Assembly (NCBI RefSeq): GCF_017654505.1
Contig: NC_054538.1
Coordinates: forward strand, 56,245,684 to 56,309,683
Source: Polyodon spathula
Lineage: Eukaryota > Chordata > Actinopteri > Acipenseriformes > Polyodontidae
Direction of reading: 5' to 3'
DNA length: 64,000 nt
The notes below the pieces were generated by a model. That model was not told the origin of the DNA. It searched no databases and saw nothing but the letters and a program-made list of their open reading frames with translations. Positions 1-12,263 of this stretch are shown here, piece after piece; the first letter of the stretch is position 1, and every line of letters starts with the position of its first letter. The position numbers were made by a program, and so were the translations under genes.

Positions 1-1290
1 GACGGAGATTATAATAATAACAGTTAATAGTTAGAACTGTCTTGACTCGCCGTGTTTGTTTGTGTGTTAGTCCACTGTTTAGTGTTTCATCTCTTTGTTT
101 GGCTACCAGTGCCATGTCCTTTGTTTTGTTTGTTGTGTCCTTTTATTTTCTGTTTATTGATTAAACTGCGCAAGAGCGCAATTCACATTTCACCTGGCAG
201 TACTGAGTGTTTGTTCCAGGTCTGACGTCACCATACACGCCATCCTGTTACATATGTTGTCAGAACAGGACAACAGCGCCTCCAAGCGTCAGACCAGGGA
301 TACTGCGAGTAAAAAATTCATTTGGGGGGGGGGGGATGGGATGGGAGGAAGAAAGGCAGCCGTGGCGTAATCGCCAGGAGGAGTTGAAGGAAGGTGGGGC
401 TCCATGGTGTGCCTCCTGCATGGAGTATGGGCACTTCCGTGATGTATGCCCCTATGAAGACCCTCTCCATTTGAAGGCCCTCGATCGGGGAGAGGTGGAG
501 GATGCGGAGGAGTGGCTGCGCCTGAAGGCCCCGAGACCAGGCCCCGAATGCCTGCTGGGTCACTGTCCACCAGCAGAGGATGAATGCTTCCTGGTATCAC
601 TTCCCCCACCATCCAGAAGGACCAGGACTAAATGCTGGCGGCCCTCAGCAGCCCTTGCATAGGCTACTGAGGGAAGCACAGGGAAGAACCGCCCGGCCGC
701 AGTGGCCGAGAAGAGGGCCAAAACCACACCCCAGCTTGTTCTGACTCCCTTCACGTCTTCGCCCAAGGATGCCTGCCGCTCCATCACCCGGGGTTGCCTG
801 CCGCTCTGCATCGCCAGGGGCTGCCTCTGTCTCCGCTTTGCCTGTGGAGCCACCAGTGGCAGGATACGAGGGAGAAGCAGAGCTCCTGCCGCCGCCTCTA
901 TAGCCAGGGGCACCCCTCCCGAGTTCTTCTCCCGAGGGTCCGCTGCTGCCTTCACCTGGGGCTGCCGGCTCTGCTTTGCTTGGGGTCATCGGAACTGCTT
1001 TGCCAGGGGGCACCGTCAGCTTTGCTTGGCTGCAGGGGTCAATGTGGCCGGAGCCCCACCAGAGGGAGCTGCTGACTATAAAGAAGGGGGGAGAGGTCAG
1101 GAGACCACCTTCCTCAGCAGCCTTTCCGCTGCCAGGACAGCCCCGGCTAAATGAGTCAGCCGGGAAGCTGTCAGCAGGTCTGCTGACAGCATTGCCACTG
1201 GCAGTTTTTCCACTGCCAGGGGTGCAACAGGACAGAGCAGCTTTTCCGCTGTGGGAGTGGGCTACCATGCTGTTACAGGCACACAAAATA
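1..1290 (+). mobile_element. Partial LTR retrotransposon: LTR 3' part and gag-like remnant with CCHC zinc knuckle
   Basis: The window opens inside what looks like an LTR: a TGATTAAACTGCG polyadenylation-type region, then an end near 250 (CCTGTTACA) followed by TGTTGTCAGAACAGG, resembling the primer-binding region of fish Gypsy elements. The next frame (about 325-660) encodes WCASCMEYGHFRDVCP, a C-x2-C-x4-H-x4-C zinc knuckle of gag type. From about 740 to 1,260 the sequence is made of degenerate GCTTTGCC/CCAGGGG units. No intact pol was seen. Confidence 0.5.
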
Positions 1291-2419
1291 AAAATACAAT
1301 TTTGCTCAAATGTATTGTTGAATATCTACCCATCTTCTTTTTTTCCTTCCTTTCTTACATAACGCTTGTGCAGTTCAATACTTTTGCATCAACAAAATTA
1401 TAATGGGCAACTTTTTTTTCCAACTTAAATGATTGTTAACTGCCTGGTAGCATCTTTCTCAGAATGTGATACTTGCCTGTTTATGGTAGTGGGATGGTCT
1501 GGCTGACGTTTCTAGATGTATGGCCCTCTGCACATTGCATGCTGTTTTGAAACACTGTTTTAATATATTTTCACATTTGAAAATGCAGTCTTGCCTACCT
1601 TGGTTCCCCTGCATCCTGACAAAACATGGATTTTTATTTAAACATTGTCAGACTTAAGCCAGGGAAAATCTTTTAGCCACCACTGGATGAGCTTTTGCTA
1701 CTTACAACTCTGAAGACGCTGTAACTGACATAGCCCTTTCTCGAAGTTCCCAGTACGCTTTCACCTTCTGACATACCTTCATTGCTCATTTCTTGTAAAG
1801 ACGCCGATATATATGAATTTTATTCATCATGGTTTTCTTTTGAAACCTTTCCAATCACATGAAAATAATTGTTATTTTATTGATCTTGGTTTGATAAGTT
1901 TTCAAACTCTGGAAACGAATAGCCATCACACTGATAAATCAGTGAAATTGGTGAGGTATGGGATTTGTAGTTTTTAATGTGTGATTAACAGCGGGCAGTG
2001 GACACCAATAAACTACATTCCCAGAGTATGAGCTATAAGAGTTTAGATCCAAACTGATTTTTTTGTTTTGTTTTATACTTTCAGCTGAAAAAAAAAAGAA
2101 TCATGTTTGTCACCTTTAGGAATTTCTGGTCGCACCCGGGCACCTAAATTAAAATGTACTTTCGTACAAGCCTTTTTTTAGTCTCATGCAAAAACTGTCG
2201 ATCTTTTCATCAGTGCTACTGGACAACACAGAAGGCTCTCCCATCAGCCATAACAAAAACTGCTGTATGCTTATATGTTAGTGCTTGATTTGGTTTGTCC
2301 CGAGATCCACCAAAAATCTTTGCTATCCACCCGTGGATTGTGATCCACATATTGGCCACCACTGGTCTATGGCAATAGTGAAAGGTTATTCCTCTCCCAC
2401 AATGTATACACTCACACAC

Positions 2420-2453
<34 letters not shown>

Positions 2454-2473
2454 CCATCACCCCTGAGATTGTA
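1291..2473. other. Non-coding stretch with paired Staf-like motifs and a poly-C tract
   Basis: No gene seen. Two oppositely oriented TGTAGT / ACTACATTCCCAG motifs lie at about 1,967 and 2,013-2,026, and a run of 31 C at 2421-2451. Confidence 0.5.
2421..2451. repeat. Poly-C tract (31 C)
   Basis: Uninterrupted C homopolymer directly after a CA microsatellite and adjoining the Tc1-type relic. The length is likely uncertain in any assembly. Confidence 0.9.
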
Positions 2474-3167
2474 TACAGAGCATCAAAAGAAAACTTATCA
2501 CTTATATTTGAGCATCAAAAGAAACTTGCCACTTATATTTTGATAAAATTCACTAGATGTGATCTAAAAATGACAAACGGTGTTTTAGAGCAGGTGCACT
2601 GACTTTTTATTTTGCTGATTTTAACAATTGACATCACGAAGATGTTGCAATGTGATCTGTCGATCTTGGCCAGATGTTGTGACGCTTGGTCTCCCAGTTC
2701 ATGGCCTGTCATTCACGGTGTGTGTCTGGTTACACCGTCTTGCCAAGTTTAAAATTGCTGGCTGTGAGCACCCAAGACGGTGAGCTACAGTACGTTGAGA
2801 GCTAGTCCAGCCTCCGACATGCCGATTGCACAAGGCACTGCTTGCTGTCTTGACAGACGTGGCATATTGGTTTTTTTTTTGGTTTTTTTTCCTGTGAATT
2901 TCTTTATTGCTTTTATTCAAGCTTGCAATTCAACAGCTGAAATCACTCCATATCCAGTGTCCAATAAACTGTCTCACTAATTAGGTGATTAAGTGCATAT
3001 GCTTCAGTCATAGTCACTCAAACGTGTCATGGTCAAGGATGAATGATTGAATGATTAAAAAGAAACCAAAAACATTTTGTCAATGTCCATCATTTATATA
3101 CCTTTTTTTTTTTTTTTTTTTTCAAAAATAAATGTTGTAATAGTGAAGTTTCTTTTGATGCTAGGTA
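2474..3167 (-). mobile_element. Deleted Tc1/mariner-type transposon with terminal inverted repeats
   Basis: The left end reads GAGCATCAAAAGAAA and the right end is its complement (TTTCTTTTGATGCT). The minus strand at about 2,700-2,830 encodes a degraded helix-turn-helix of Tc1 transposase (RTVAHRLGCSQPAILNLARR and NQTHTVNDRP). The catalytic domain is missing. The first ~33 bp of the left inverted repeat is duplicated in tandem. Confidence 0.65.
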
Positions 3168-6100
3168 TATAGAAATTAGAGGGTGAATTTAAATACAGCT
3201 AAAGTTAGCATGTAGCCAACTCAGTTAGGCAGAACATAGTGTATGTTTGCTATTCATGTACCTTTTTATACATATTACAATAGCAAGAATACTGATATTT
3301 CCTAGCATTATTTTGTTAAGTTTAAAGAACATGTTGCTGTCAAAATAAGTCCAGTAAATCTTAGTAGGTCAGACATTTTCCTTTTATGTAAAATGCACAT
3401 ATGATAAAGGTGATTTTAGATTTTTAATGGTCATTTATTTCATATGTCAGTCATAGGAAAGGTTTTCTATAAAAACTCATGGCAAAACCTATTGGATAAC
3501 ATTTCCTGGGAATTTATTTTTTTAGCTATGTTTACTTTAAATTCCCTTCCCTGCATTTGAACCCAATTTCTTTCTCCATCATGACAGAGCTTCAATGGCA
3601 AACAATCGCTTCAGTAGAGGGTTGTAACTTGTGCACCATTTCCACAGCCTAGCGTTCCCGGCTATGCTTCCCACAGCAACAAAACAGTGTGTTTCACTGG
3701 TTGCCCAGGCGGCTGAGCTTGGCTACTTCTTATTTAAAAATCTTTTGAAAGTCATTCGTGCACCAGAAGTTTAACGTGACGAGGTGCTTACCACAAAGGA
3801 ATAGATCATTAAGTATGATTGTCTGATACAGCTGGTTATGGTATCCACTTGTCCCCAGTAACAGAAACTGGTATCGCAGCACACTTCTGTAGTTCCTTTA
3901 AATTTTGAACAGTGAGGTAAGGTGAAGGGCTTGGTATCCCATTAAAACCAATCTTTATTTTATATCCATTTTGTTTTAAAAAGCATAAACCAAAACATTT
4001 TGCCACATCAGTGTCTTCGTCAAGTTACAAAATCTGTAAATGCTGTAATCCTACTCTGTACCCAAACTGGCTACAAAGGAAGTGCTTTATCACGTAGATA
4101 GGAGTAGTTTAAACTCTTTGTTTATAGCCATGTAGTGCCACAATGAAAATTAGCATTGAACGCTGTTTGTTTCAGCTTCCGTTGTTGGGACTGCTTTGTG
4201 CTAAACGCAGCTTTACCATGTAAGAATACAGTGAATTTGAATAATCGTTTTAGGTGTTTCCATTTGTAAGTGCCACTTAAACTAGATTGAAAGCATCTTA
4301 TTTTCACACCCATAAACCAGATTATTTATACAAATTGTCTGTTTTCAATTTTGATATATTATTTCTATGTATACACCAATTTAATTATTTTTTTAAATCC
4401 CAATATGTTGTATATATTTCTTAGGCTGTGACCCTATAGCATTTCTTGTGACGTTGAATTTGGTCTTTAAAATAAAATGCCTTACATGACTGGCTCCCCC
4501 CCCCCCCCCCCCCCCCCGTTTTTGTTAATTTTTATAACAGCCCCTCTTCTGCACAGAAATGTTCATTTTGAAGGAATATACTGTCACACTGACGTCTTGT
4601 TTAATTTTGATTTAGTATAACTTTTCATCCAATGCCAATCATGACATGAGCCAAATGCATAATGATATATTTAGCATGCAGAGAGGGGTTTGCTAAGTTT
4701 TGTATATTAATAGAACATACAACATGCAGTGTTAATTATGAAACAGTTTGCTTGATTGAATAAAAATAAATCAAAAGTTTTCATTACATGTCTCAGAGGC
4801 CTGTATGATTATTTTTTGACTCTCACTGTTAATGTCAAGTAAAAAACAAACAAACATTACTAATCCTGAGCATCAAGAATGGGGTATTGCATTTTATTCT
4901 GAAAATATACCCTATGGTAGTTCCAATAAAGATGAAACTTTGATATTCAATTCCCATTTTTTAGACCCTGTGTAAAAGGGTCTAATCACGTGTTGCTGCT
5001 TACTCAATATGTCTCTCGTTAACTTATTGTAAAAGTTCAGATCTTTTCTGGGGTTTATGAAGTGGCTGAACATTTTGTTAATGTGACTGTAAATACAGTA
5101 ACATCTAATCTTCAGCCTAATTGATCATTTTAATATGAACCACTTATCATACTGTGGGTAGAAGATGCAGCTGCAGAAACCATACTTAAATATCATACTT
5201 GTGTGTGTGTGTAGACCATTTACAGCTGACTGTAAATACTGTTGGGTGAAATACATACAACAAAAAATTGTCAAAGCATTTTTAGTATGATACAGATTCC
5301 ATACTCCAAACAAATCAGTACTGAGGGTCTGGTCCCAAATTATTTTGAGTCAACTCTACAGCTTGTTTTGGGTACAATTTTAGGCATTCATCAGCCAAAC
5401 ACCATACTGACCTTGTGATGCTTACAGTATTCCTGCCTTTGTTACCTCTTGTGTAGATTACTACCTTTTTGCTGTCCTACCTGACCATTACTACAGTTAA
5501 AATTCTGCCGACCTAGCAATGGTACTCCTCAAAACCACACCACTCTCCACAGGATTGAGGGCAGGGGTTCACATAACATTTCTCATTAAGTTCTCGCGTG
5601 AGTACCAACAGAAATGGTTTGGTACACATCAAAAATTAGGGGTTAGCATCCAAGTCGCTGTCTAGCTCCACCTGGCAGTGTCAGAGACCACAACAACAGT
5701 TTCTGAATGTTAAAAATTACAATTTTTAAGAAATCAGCATTCTCCATTTATTTCAGTATCCTCCCACCATATTCCCAGCCCTGGGGATTCAAAAACAAAA
5801 ACCCAAACTCACATTGTATAGTAGTGTTGAACAGGTTAGCTTGACGGCACAACAGTATTTATATAAGGATATGTTATTTTAAGTAAAAAGGTAAAGTAAC
5901 TGTATTTTTTTTTTAAACTCACATTTAAATGTAACCACTTTCAGCATAGACACCTCCTCTCATCCACGGTCAGTTTGTAACTGCATCCCTCTTCTCTGAA
6001 TGGATGGCTTAATAGAGATCCCTGCTATCATTGGTTGTTTCTACCTGTCACACTTTTTTTTTTTTTTTTTTTTTTTTTATAAAAACTTGAAGCAGCCAAA

Positions 6101-6553
6101 GATAACGCTAGCAGGGAGAGATTAGTTAAATTGGAGCCCTCCAGTCTTAAGTGAAATATGGGGACTGGTATTTAATTATGATCAGCTCGGTGCTTAAATA
6201 CTGTAAGTACATGAATACAAACTAATTTTATTTACACATTTATCAATAACGTTATTAATGACATTTTGTTCCGCCAGAGAAAAGCGGCGGATATTAAATT
6301 ATATACCTATAGGGTCAGTCCATGTCAGATCAATCACCCTTGAAACTGAAGGTTCATAGATTTTGATATGCATTTATAAGTGAGCTTCCCAAAGTTGTAT
6401 TATTTTACTGGGACTTCCACTTCTGTGTATCTGTTATTGTTTCTCATTTTAGTTTAGTCAGCAAGACAGGTTAATATTTTTTATTTATTTTTTTTAAATA
6501 ATAATAATAATAAACAAAAATATTTCAAATTACTATTTCTTGTATTTTTAATA
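3168..6553. other. Non-coding AT-rich stretch
   Basis: No coding exon or recognisable element. Contains a C run at 4496-4517 and T runs at about 6,053-6,078. Confidence 0.5.
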
Positions 6554-6716
6554 ATTAGTAATTATTAAATGAAATGTAATACAAGAAAGAATGGCAACCT
6601 GAAACAAAAGATTATAAAAATAATTGTAATTATTAACTACTAACAATTAGTTATACAATATTTTGTTTCAGGTTGCCATTCTTTCTTGTATTATGTTATA
6701 TTTAATTAGTTACTAA
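6554..6716. repeat. Foldback element, ~56-bp inverted arms
   Basis: The left arm (6554-6609) is the complement of the right arm (6661-6716) with a few mismatches in the outer half. The inner 30 bp, including ACAAGAAAGAATGGCAACCT, are exact. The loop is about 51 bp. It resembles a palindromic MITE and could form a long RNA hairpin. Confidence 0.8.
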
Positions 6717-7587
6717 ACTTCCAGCCATGTATTATTATTTTCTGTTATGCAGGATTATCAACCCTAGAGAGTTTGGCATTCAAAAGAGCTAAAGAGAAGA
6801 TTTCAGGCAGTTGAGAGCAAGAGAGTGCTTTGTCAGATTGTATGTGCTTTTCTTCTTTATTTAAAAATGTTTTTTGTGAAGTGGTATTGTTTATATACTG
6901 GTTAGTATACTGCTGCTTTAGTAGTGACTTCACTATATGCATAATATAGGTAAATTTGTAAATAAATGTAAATGTTTTGTAAATAAGTTTAGAATTGTTT
7001 TATTTTTTGCATGTTTTTTTTTCTTTCTATTAATATAATAAAGGTCAAGGATGAGAAATTTGGTAGAATGTTGTGTTTTTGAGTTAAGTATACTGTACCC
7101 ACAGTTTATGTCCATTTGCTTTAAATCGTCAAGAGTTCAGGCACAAACTTTCTCATTTCTGACGCACAACTGCAGATCTTCATGAACATTTCTATCTGCC
7201 CACAGAGAAATAGAGCCTGCACTTCCTCAGTGTCCCAAGGCTGTTCTTTTCTCTCATCACACTCCATGTCTGTCATGTTGGTTGTTTTTCTTTGTGGAGC
7301 ATACTGACTGATGCAACGTAATCACAACAATCCTTAACCCCGCCCCTGGTTTGGCTCTGCTCGCAGACGGATTCAGATGACTTATGAGGCCAGAGGTTCA
7401 CAGTTTGGTTCTCGCTCAGCTCAACAAATAGCCAGTGGAGAACCACCCATACCCTACCGAGCCCTCATGTGTCGGATGTGCCAGTGGAGAAGGGGTATTT
7501 GTCTTGGTCGGATGTGCCAGTGGAGAAGGGGTATTTGTCTGTCTAGTTTGTTTGTCTTGTCCTATGTATTGTTCTTGTTACATGTAT
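6717..7587. other. Non-coding stretch, with a ~35-bp tandem duplication
   Basis: The segment 6,880-6,935 is similar to 39,515-39,570, marking a dispersed repeat. At about 7,468-7,538 a unit containing GGATGTGCCAGTGGAGAAGG occurs twice head to tail. Confidence 0.5.
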
Positions 7588-8159
7588 TGTGAGGGAACAG
7601 GTCACGCCGTTAGAGTAGGGAAGGAGAGATGGTGTGTCTGTGTGTGCTTGCTTGGAGGGGAGGCCTCGTCTGCTGCTGAAGGATTCATCAGCCAGTCATT
7701 CCTCTCCACTCTTCAGAATTGGCGAGAGCCAGAGGGTTGCAGAGAAGGACTGGACGGTATGCAAGACCCCACTGACGCTAAATATGTGGGGCAATCCCCT
7801 GCAGTGGGAGATTGTGCCAAGACTTGGACTTGAGGGGATGCTGAGTGACCGTGAGGGACAGGGAGACAGGGTGAAAAAGGGGCTGGTACTGTGAAGTGGT
7901 TGTGGGAATCCTAAAGCGAGTCTGGAGAGTGGAAATGAGAGCATGACAATTGAAGATAAAGTAAAGAAGGGTGTGGAGAGAGAGTGAGATCGATAGACGT
8001 TCCTTCGAGTTGATCTTTTGTTTTATTTTGGCGTGAACTCCAACCCGAACAGGGATTCGTTGTTTTCTATCGGTTTTAAACAAACAAATAAACTGTTACT
8101 ATTTACAATCCCACCTTGTCTCCTGAGCTCTGCTTCACTCGACCCTGACGTATACTACA
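7588..8159 (+). mobile_element. Possible solo LTR
   Basis: Begins TGTGAGGGAACAGG, ends CGTATACTACA, contains AATAAA at about 8,088 and GC-rich body sequence, as in fish Gypsy LTRs. No clear target duplication was found, so the ends are uncertain. Confidence 0.4.
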
Positions 8160-11100
8160 ATAGAATGGCTTGATAACATTTTGAAAACAAATATCCGAAC
8201 GAATATCTAAATCTTGAATGAATATAAATTCCATGTTTGTCCCAACACTAAAAAATATTGCAAAATATAAATAAATATAGATCAATTTTTTATTTAGCAT
8301 TAACCAAAAGATAAAGACAAAGAATAAGTGACTGCTGCTGCTGCTGCTCCTCATACCAGGGACCTTTGCTTGAACCATCACATCAGCATCTGGAGCAAAT
8401 GACTGAGCTGGGGATAGCTTGAGAATCAAGTTAAGTTGAGAATAACATTTTGGTTTGTTGGTATTCATGCCGGCGAAAGCTTGCTGCTTCTCAGGACACA
8501 CTATTTCAGCAGCATTTCTTTAAAAACTCTCAGTCGGAAAATGGTTTTGTATGTAATCACAGCTCGTCATAACAGCAGCATCATTAATGTTACAAGCATT
8601 AGTAAATAGCTGCTTTTCCAGTGACTATGCTAATTCAGAGTATTTATCTTCACTGAACTTTCCTGTATATGTATCATGTTTATTAAACTGATTTGCTTCA
8701 TAGTGTCTTTTAATGTATTATTTCACAACAAACTTGTTGCTTTCAAATTAAGCACATTGGCTTTCCATTCATGCCCTCACGGCACTCTTGTTCCACCTTT
8801 CTCTTCATGGATAAAGACATGATGACACTTGTCACTACAGAACTTGCAAATCAGAACTGAAACCCTTGTTCTGGTATCACTGGTGTTATAACTCGACTGA
8901 TTTTCAATATTGTATTTATTAATCAAAATGCTCTACATGACTGTGTTAAGCATTACTGGCTTCAAGATTGTCTTTGTCTTTTTTGCAAATATTTCCAGTA
9001 TAAATCTGTAGTTTGTTTGGAACACAATTTTTTTTGGGCATGGCAATATCTAGCGGTTAAGTACTGTAATTGTTTTAATAAGTATAAAAAATTATTAATC
9101 TGAATTGTAGCACAATAAGTGTCCAACTATCCCCATAGAATAAGACATGGTGTCATTGTTTCTGTGTGGACAACTGTAATTTTAGCACACACAACATTCA
9201 TCACTAGTCCTTATTATGTTCTATAAGAATTTGAAAATAATTTCAAACTCTATGATTGAGCACATAGCATTAACAACTGATGTACCTTGATTTAAATAAA
9301 CATGGTTTGGCTTGGAAATATATAAAATAATATATACAAAACAGTTCATATTGCATTTTAAAAAGACAGATAAAAGCAGAGTGCTCAACCATTTTATGTT
9401 AAATGTTACAAATCTTTTACACCAGTTATTCTTGCTTTACACCACCCTGTGGCACACTAAGAGCAGACTAAAGTTCAGTCTGTACCGGCTGTAATCAAGA
9501 GATGCAACATTATGGGGTGCATCGATGGGACTTAATTTTGGAGGTGCACTCAAAGATTTTGCTGGACGAGAATGAAGATTAAAGATGTAACCTCCAGGAT
9601 GGCAGCCCTGATGAAAACACTGCTGCTAACAGGTGTTGTTCTAAGTTACGTAGACGCGATAGTAGCTCTTCAATAGTGCAATTGTGATCTGACTGTTTGG
9701 TCACTTTATTTTGCTGAGACCTTTTTTTTTCTATGAAATCATCAAGCTACCAGTGTAAGTCATTCTACAGTTGCTCACCACAATCCTGGAAATGTCATGT
9801 CACGGGTGACTTGATCAGGATCAAAACACCCTGACTTAATTCAGAAGTTGCGGACATAAAACACAAACACAAACCTCCACCTCTATCGCCAACATTGCAT
9901 CTCCACTAATGCCACGCTAACACCCATGATCACCCTTTTATACACCTTTGGCTGGAGCCTAATTAATAATTTATTCCATTTTTTCATTAGAGAAGCACTT
10001 ATTCATTTGTGAAGAAACTTGGTTTGGGCATTCTTTGGCATAATTATCGAAAGTATGAAAATGTGAGGGTATATAGAGGCATCTGTCTGCGTGTCTTCAT
10101 GTGAAACTAACGTTCTTTATGTAGGGGACATGGTGAATCACTTTTTCATTAGATACTTTTGAATTTACAGCTATGGCAGTGGATAAATGTCACTGACATG
10201 CTTAACTATTCACACACACAATCAATTATATTTAACCAAGTCAAGTAGGCTACTGTTCTTATATTGGTATTTTACCTCAGCATTTATGATTACTTTTTAG
10301 AGGGATTTTGAAATCAGCATTGGAATGCATAGTGCACTTAAAATGTGGAAAGCAGTAGTGCTCTTTAAAAGCACATTAGTTTTAGCAAAAAATCTTTGGC
10401 TGCAATAAAAACACCCCAGCCCATACAAAACCACCTAACATGTTGTACATATTACAATAATGTGAGCAATTTGGACATGATATATAGTTGTTTCATTGCC
10501 AACTGGTCTAAAATGAAGTGACACCATAATCTGACACCAAAAATATCCCCTAGCCTAGATAATTACACAACATAAATAACTGATTGTTCTAAACATCAGG
10601 GAGATTCCTAAATCACGCACCATAGGAAAAAAACATTACAGAATTTTCCGTTTCGTTTCAGAATGACAGGAATACATACAATACTGTCGACTTGGTATTT
10701 ATGCATGTAAGTCATGCTGTAGAGGCCCTCTATGAAAAGTATCAAGACAGGCTAAAGTCAAGTCTCACAACAATGTTCTGTGTAGCTGCTCAATCCAAAG
10801 GTATTCTGTAATGGTTTATTTCATATGGAGGCATGTTTATGAATCACACTTATTATGAATGTTTGTCTGCCGATATTAGTGCTGTCTGTGGTGTGCAAAA
10901 GGAAGTTATCAAATTCAATGACAAAAGTTTTGACTTTAGGTCAATACTGAAGACATTGCGAATGGCGCGTTTGTCTTTTTCAGAAGGCTACATTTTCAAA
11001 AGGCTTTACTCCAAATCATCATTTTGTTTTGTTTTTTTTTTTCAAAAAGGAACTCGGGAGTTTAATTTAGGAGCTTGGAAATAGTCTTAAGTTGTATCCT

Positions 11101-11879
11101 TACTAAAAGAAATTGCGCTAATGACAATCTGCAGGAAAAATCTTTGTGATTCTCTTTAGTAGCACCTGGTATTTGGAATGCACAAAGTTGAAAAATAGAA
11201 AAGGGGAAGTTGCAGCCAAACATATGGGACATGATCGCTTGGTGGATGCAGACCACTCACAGCTCTCACAGGTGTCAACAGCTGCCTTCATTTCTTTTTG
11301 TCCAAAGTCCAAACCTTAGAACTTTCATCCACCAATCAGGAAGGTCTAGCGCAGGGCACTACCAAAATTGAAGAAATGCATTTAAAAGTTAAATAAACCC
11401 ACAAATTAGAGAATTAAAACTTTGATTTTATAATAATAAAACTACTGTTCAGCAGTTTCTAATCTCAATACAAGTCTGATTATCAGGCATTTCCTTGGTA
11501 CAGTAGTTGACCTACGTTAGTGTTGCGGTAATAAGGGTTCTATTGCTTAATCATAGTTCTATGCTTAGAAGTGCCAGTTAAATAACATTTCAGGTCTTTG
11601 AGTAATTAGGTTTTAACTAAATAAAAGCAATTAAGCCTATAATTAACCAGTAATTTTACCAAGAATGTCATCAGCGAAGTGCAAACCATCCAGCTGGCTA
11701 AGTAGTGTCCAGTGTATACTGAGATTTTGTCCTTCACATAGTCTATCACTAAGAAAAATAACATCAGTTTCCACAAGGCATTTAAGTCTACTCTAACAAG
11801 TCACATGATCAACACATGATTTGTCTTTTTGAAAACCAGACTGCTCGTCTCTTAGCCATTTTGTCGTTCTGTCTTTCAA
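8160..11879. other. Non-coding stretch
   Basis: No coding exon, RNA gene or clear element recognised; a short (CTG)n at about 8,331-8,348. Confidence 0.45.
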
Positions 11880-12225
11880 GTTAATTCTGTTAAGACTTTC
11901 CCTGGTATTGACAACAATGTTTCTGTTTCCTATATCTTCTCAAAGTTTGAACAGCATTACAGTGGATGTTTCTAAAATCTCCTTTGATGTCTTCCAGTGG
12001 AATACCATCAGGGTCTGGGGCTTTCTTGTGTACAGTTTCCTTATGGCTTCTTTTGTTTCTTCTCTATTAAGTTTGTGTTTCCCTGCAAAGAAGTTTCTGC
12101 AGGTGGTATGTCTGGGGGCTCAGCTGGAGTATGTAGATTTAGCCGTTCCTTGAAATGTTCTGCCCATCTTTTGAGATTATCATAGTTTTCTACGAGTACT
12201 GTTCTGTTTTTGTTCTTCACTGGCT
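11880..12225 (-). mobile_element. LINE (non-LTR retrotransposon) relic
   Basis: The minus strand encodes KNRTVLVENYDNLKRWAEHF, the typical fish LINE linker between endonuclease and reverse transcriptase, followed by several stops. A T run (12,233-12,257 on the plus strand) bounds it. Too degraded to assign a clade. Confidence 0.5.
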
Positions 12226-12232
12226 TTTCTAC

Positions 12233-12259
<27 letters not shown>

Positions 12260-12263
<4 letters not shown>

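Noticed and set aside
7377..7894. Overlapping open frames with a repeated CQWRRGICLG phrase
   Set aside because: The repetition comes from a 35-bp tandem duplication next to LTR-like sequence; no protein family recognised.
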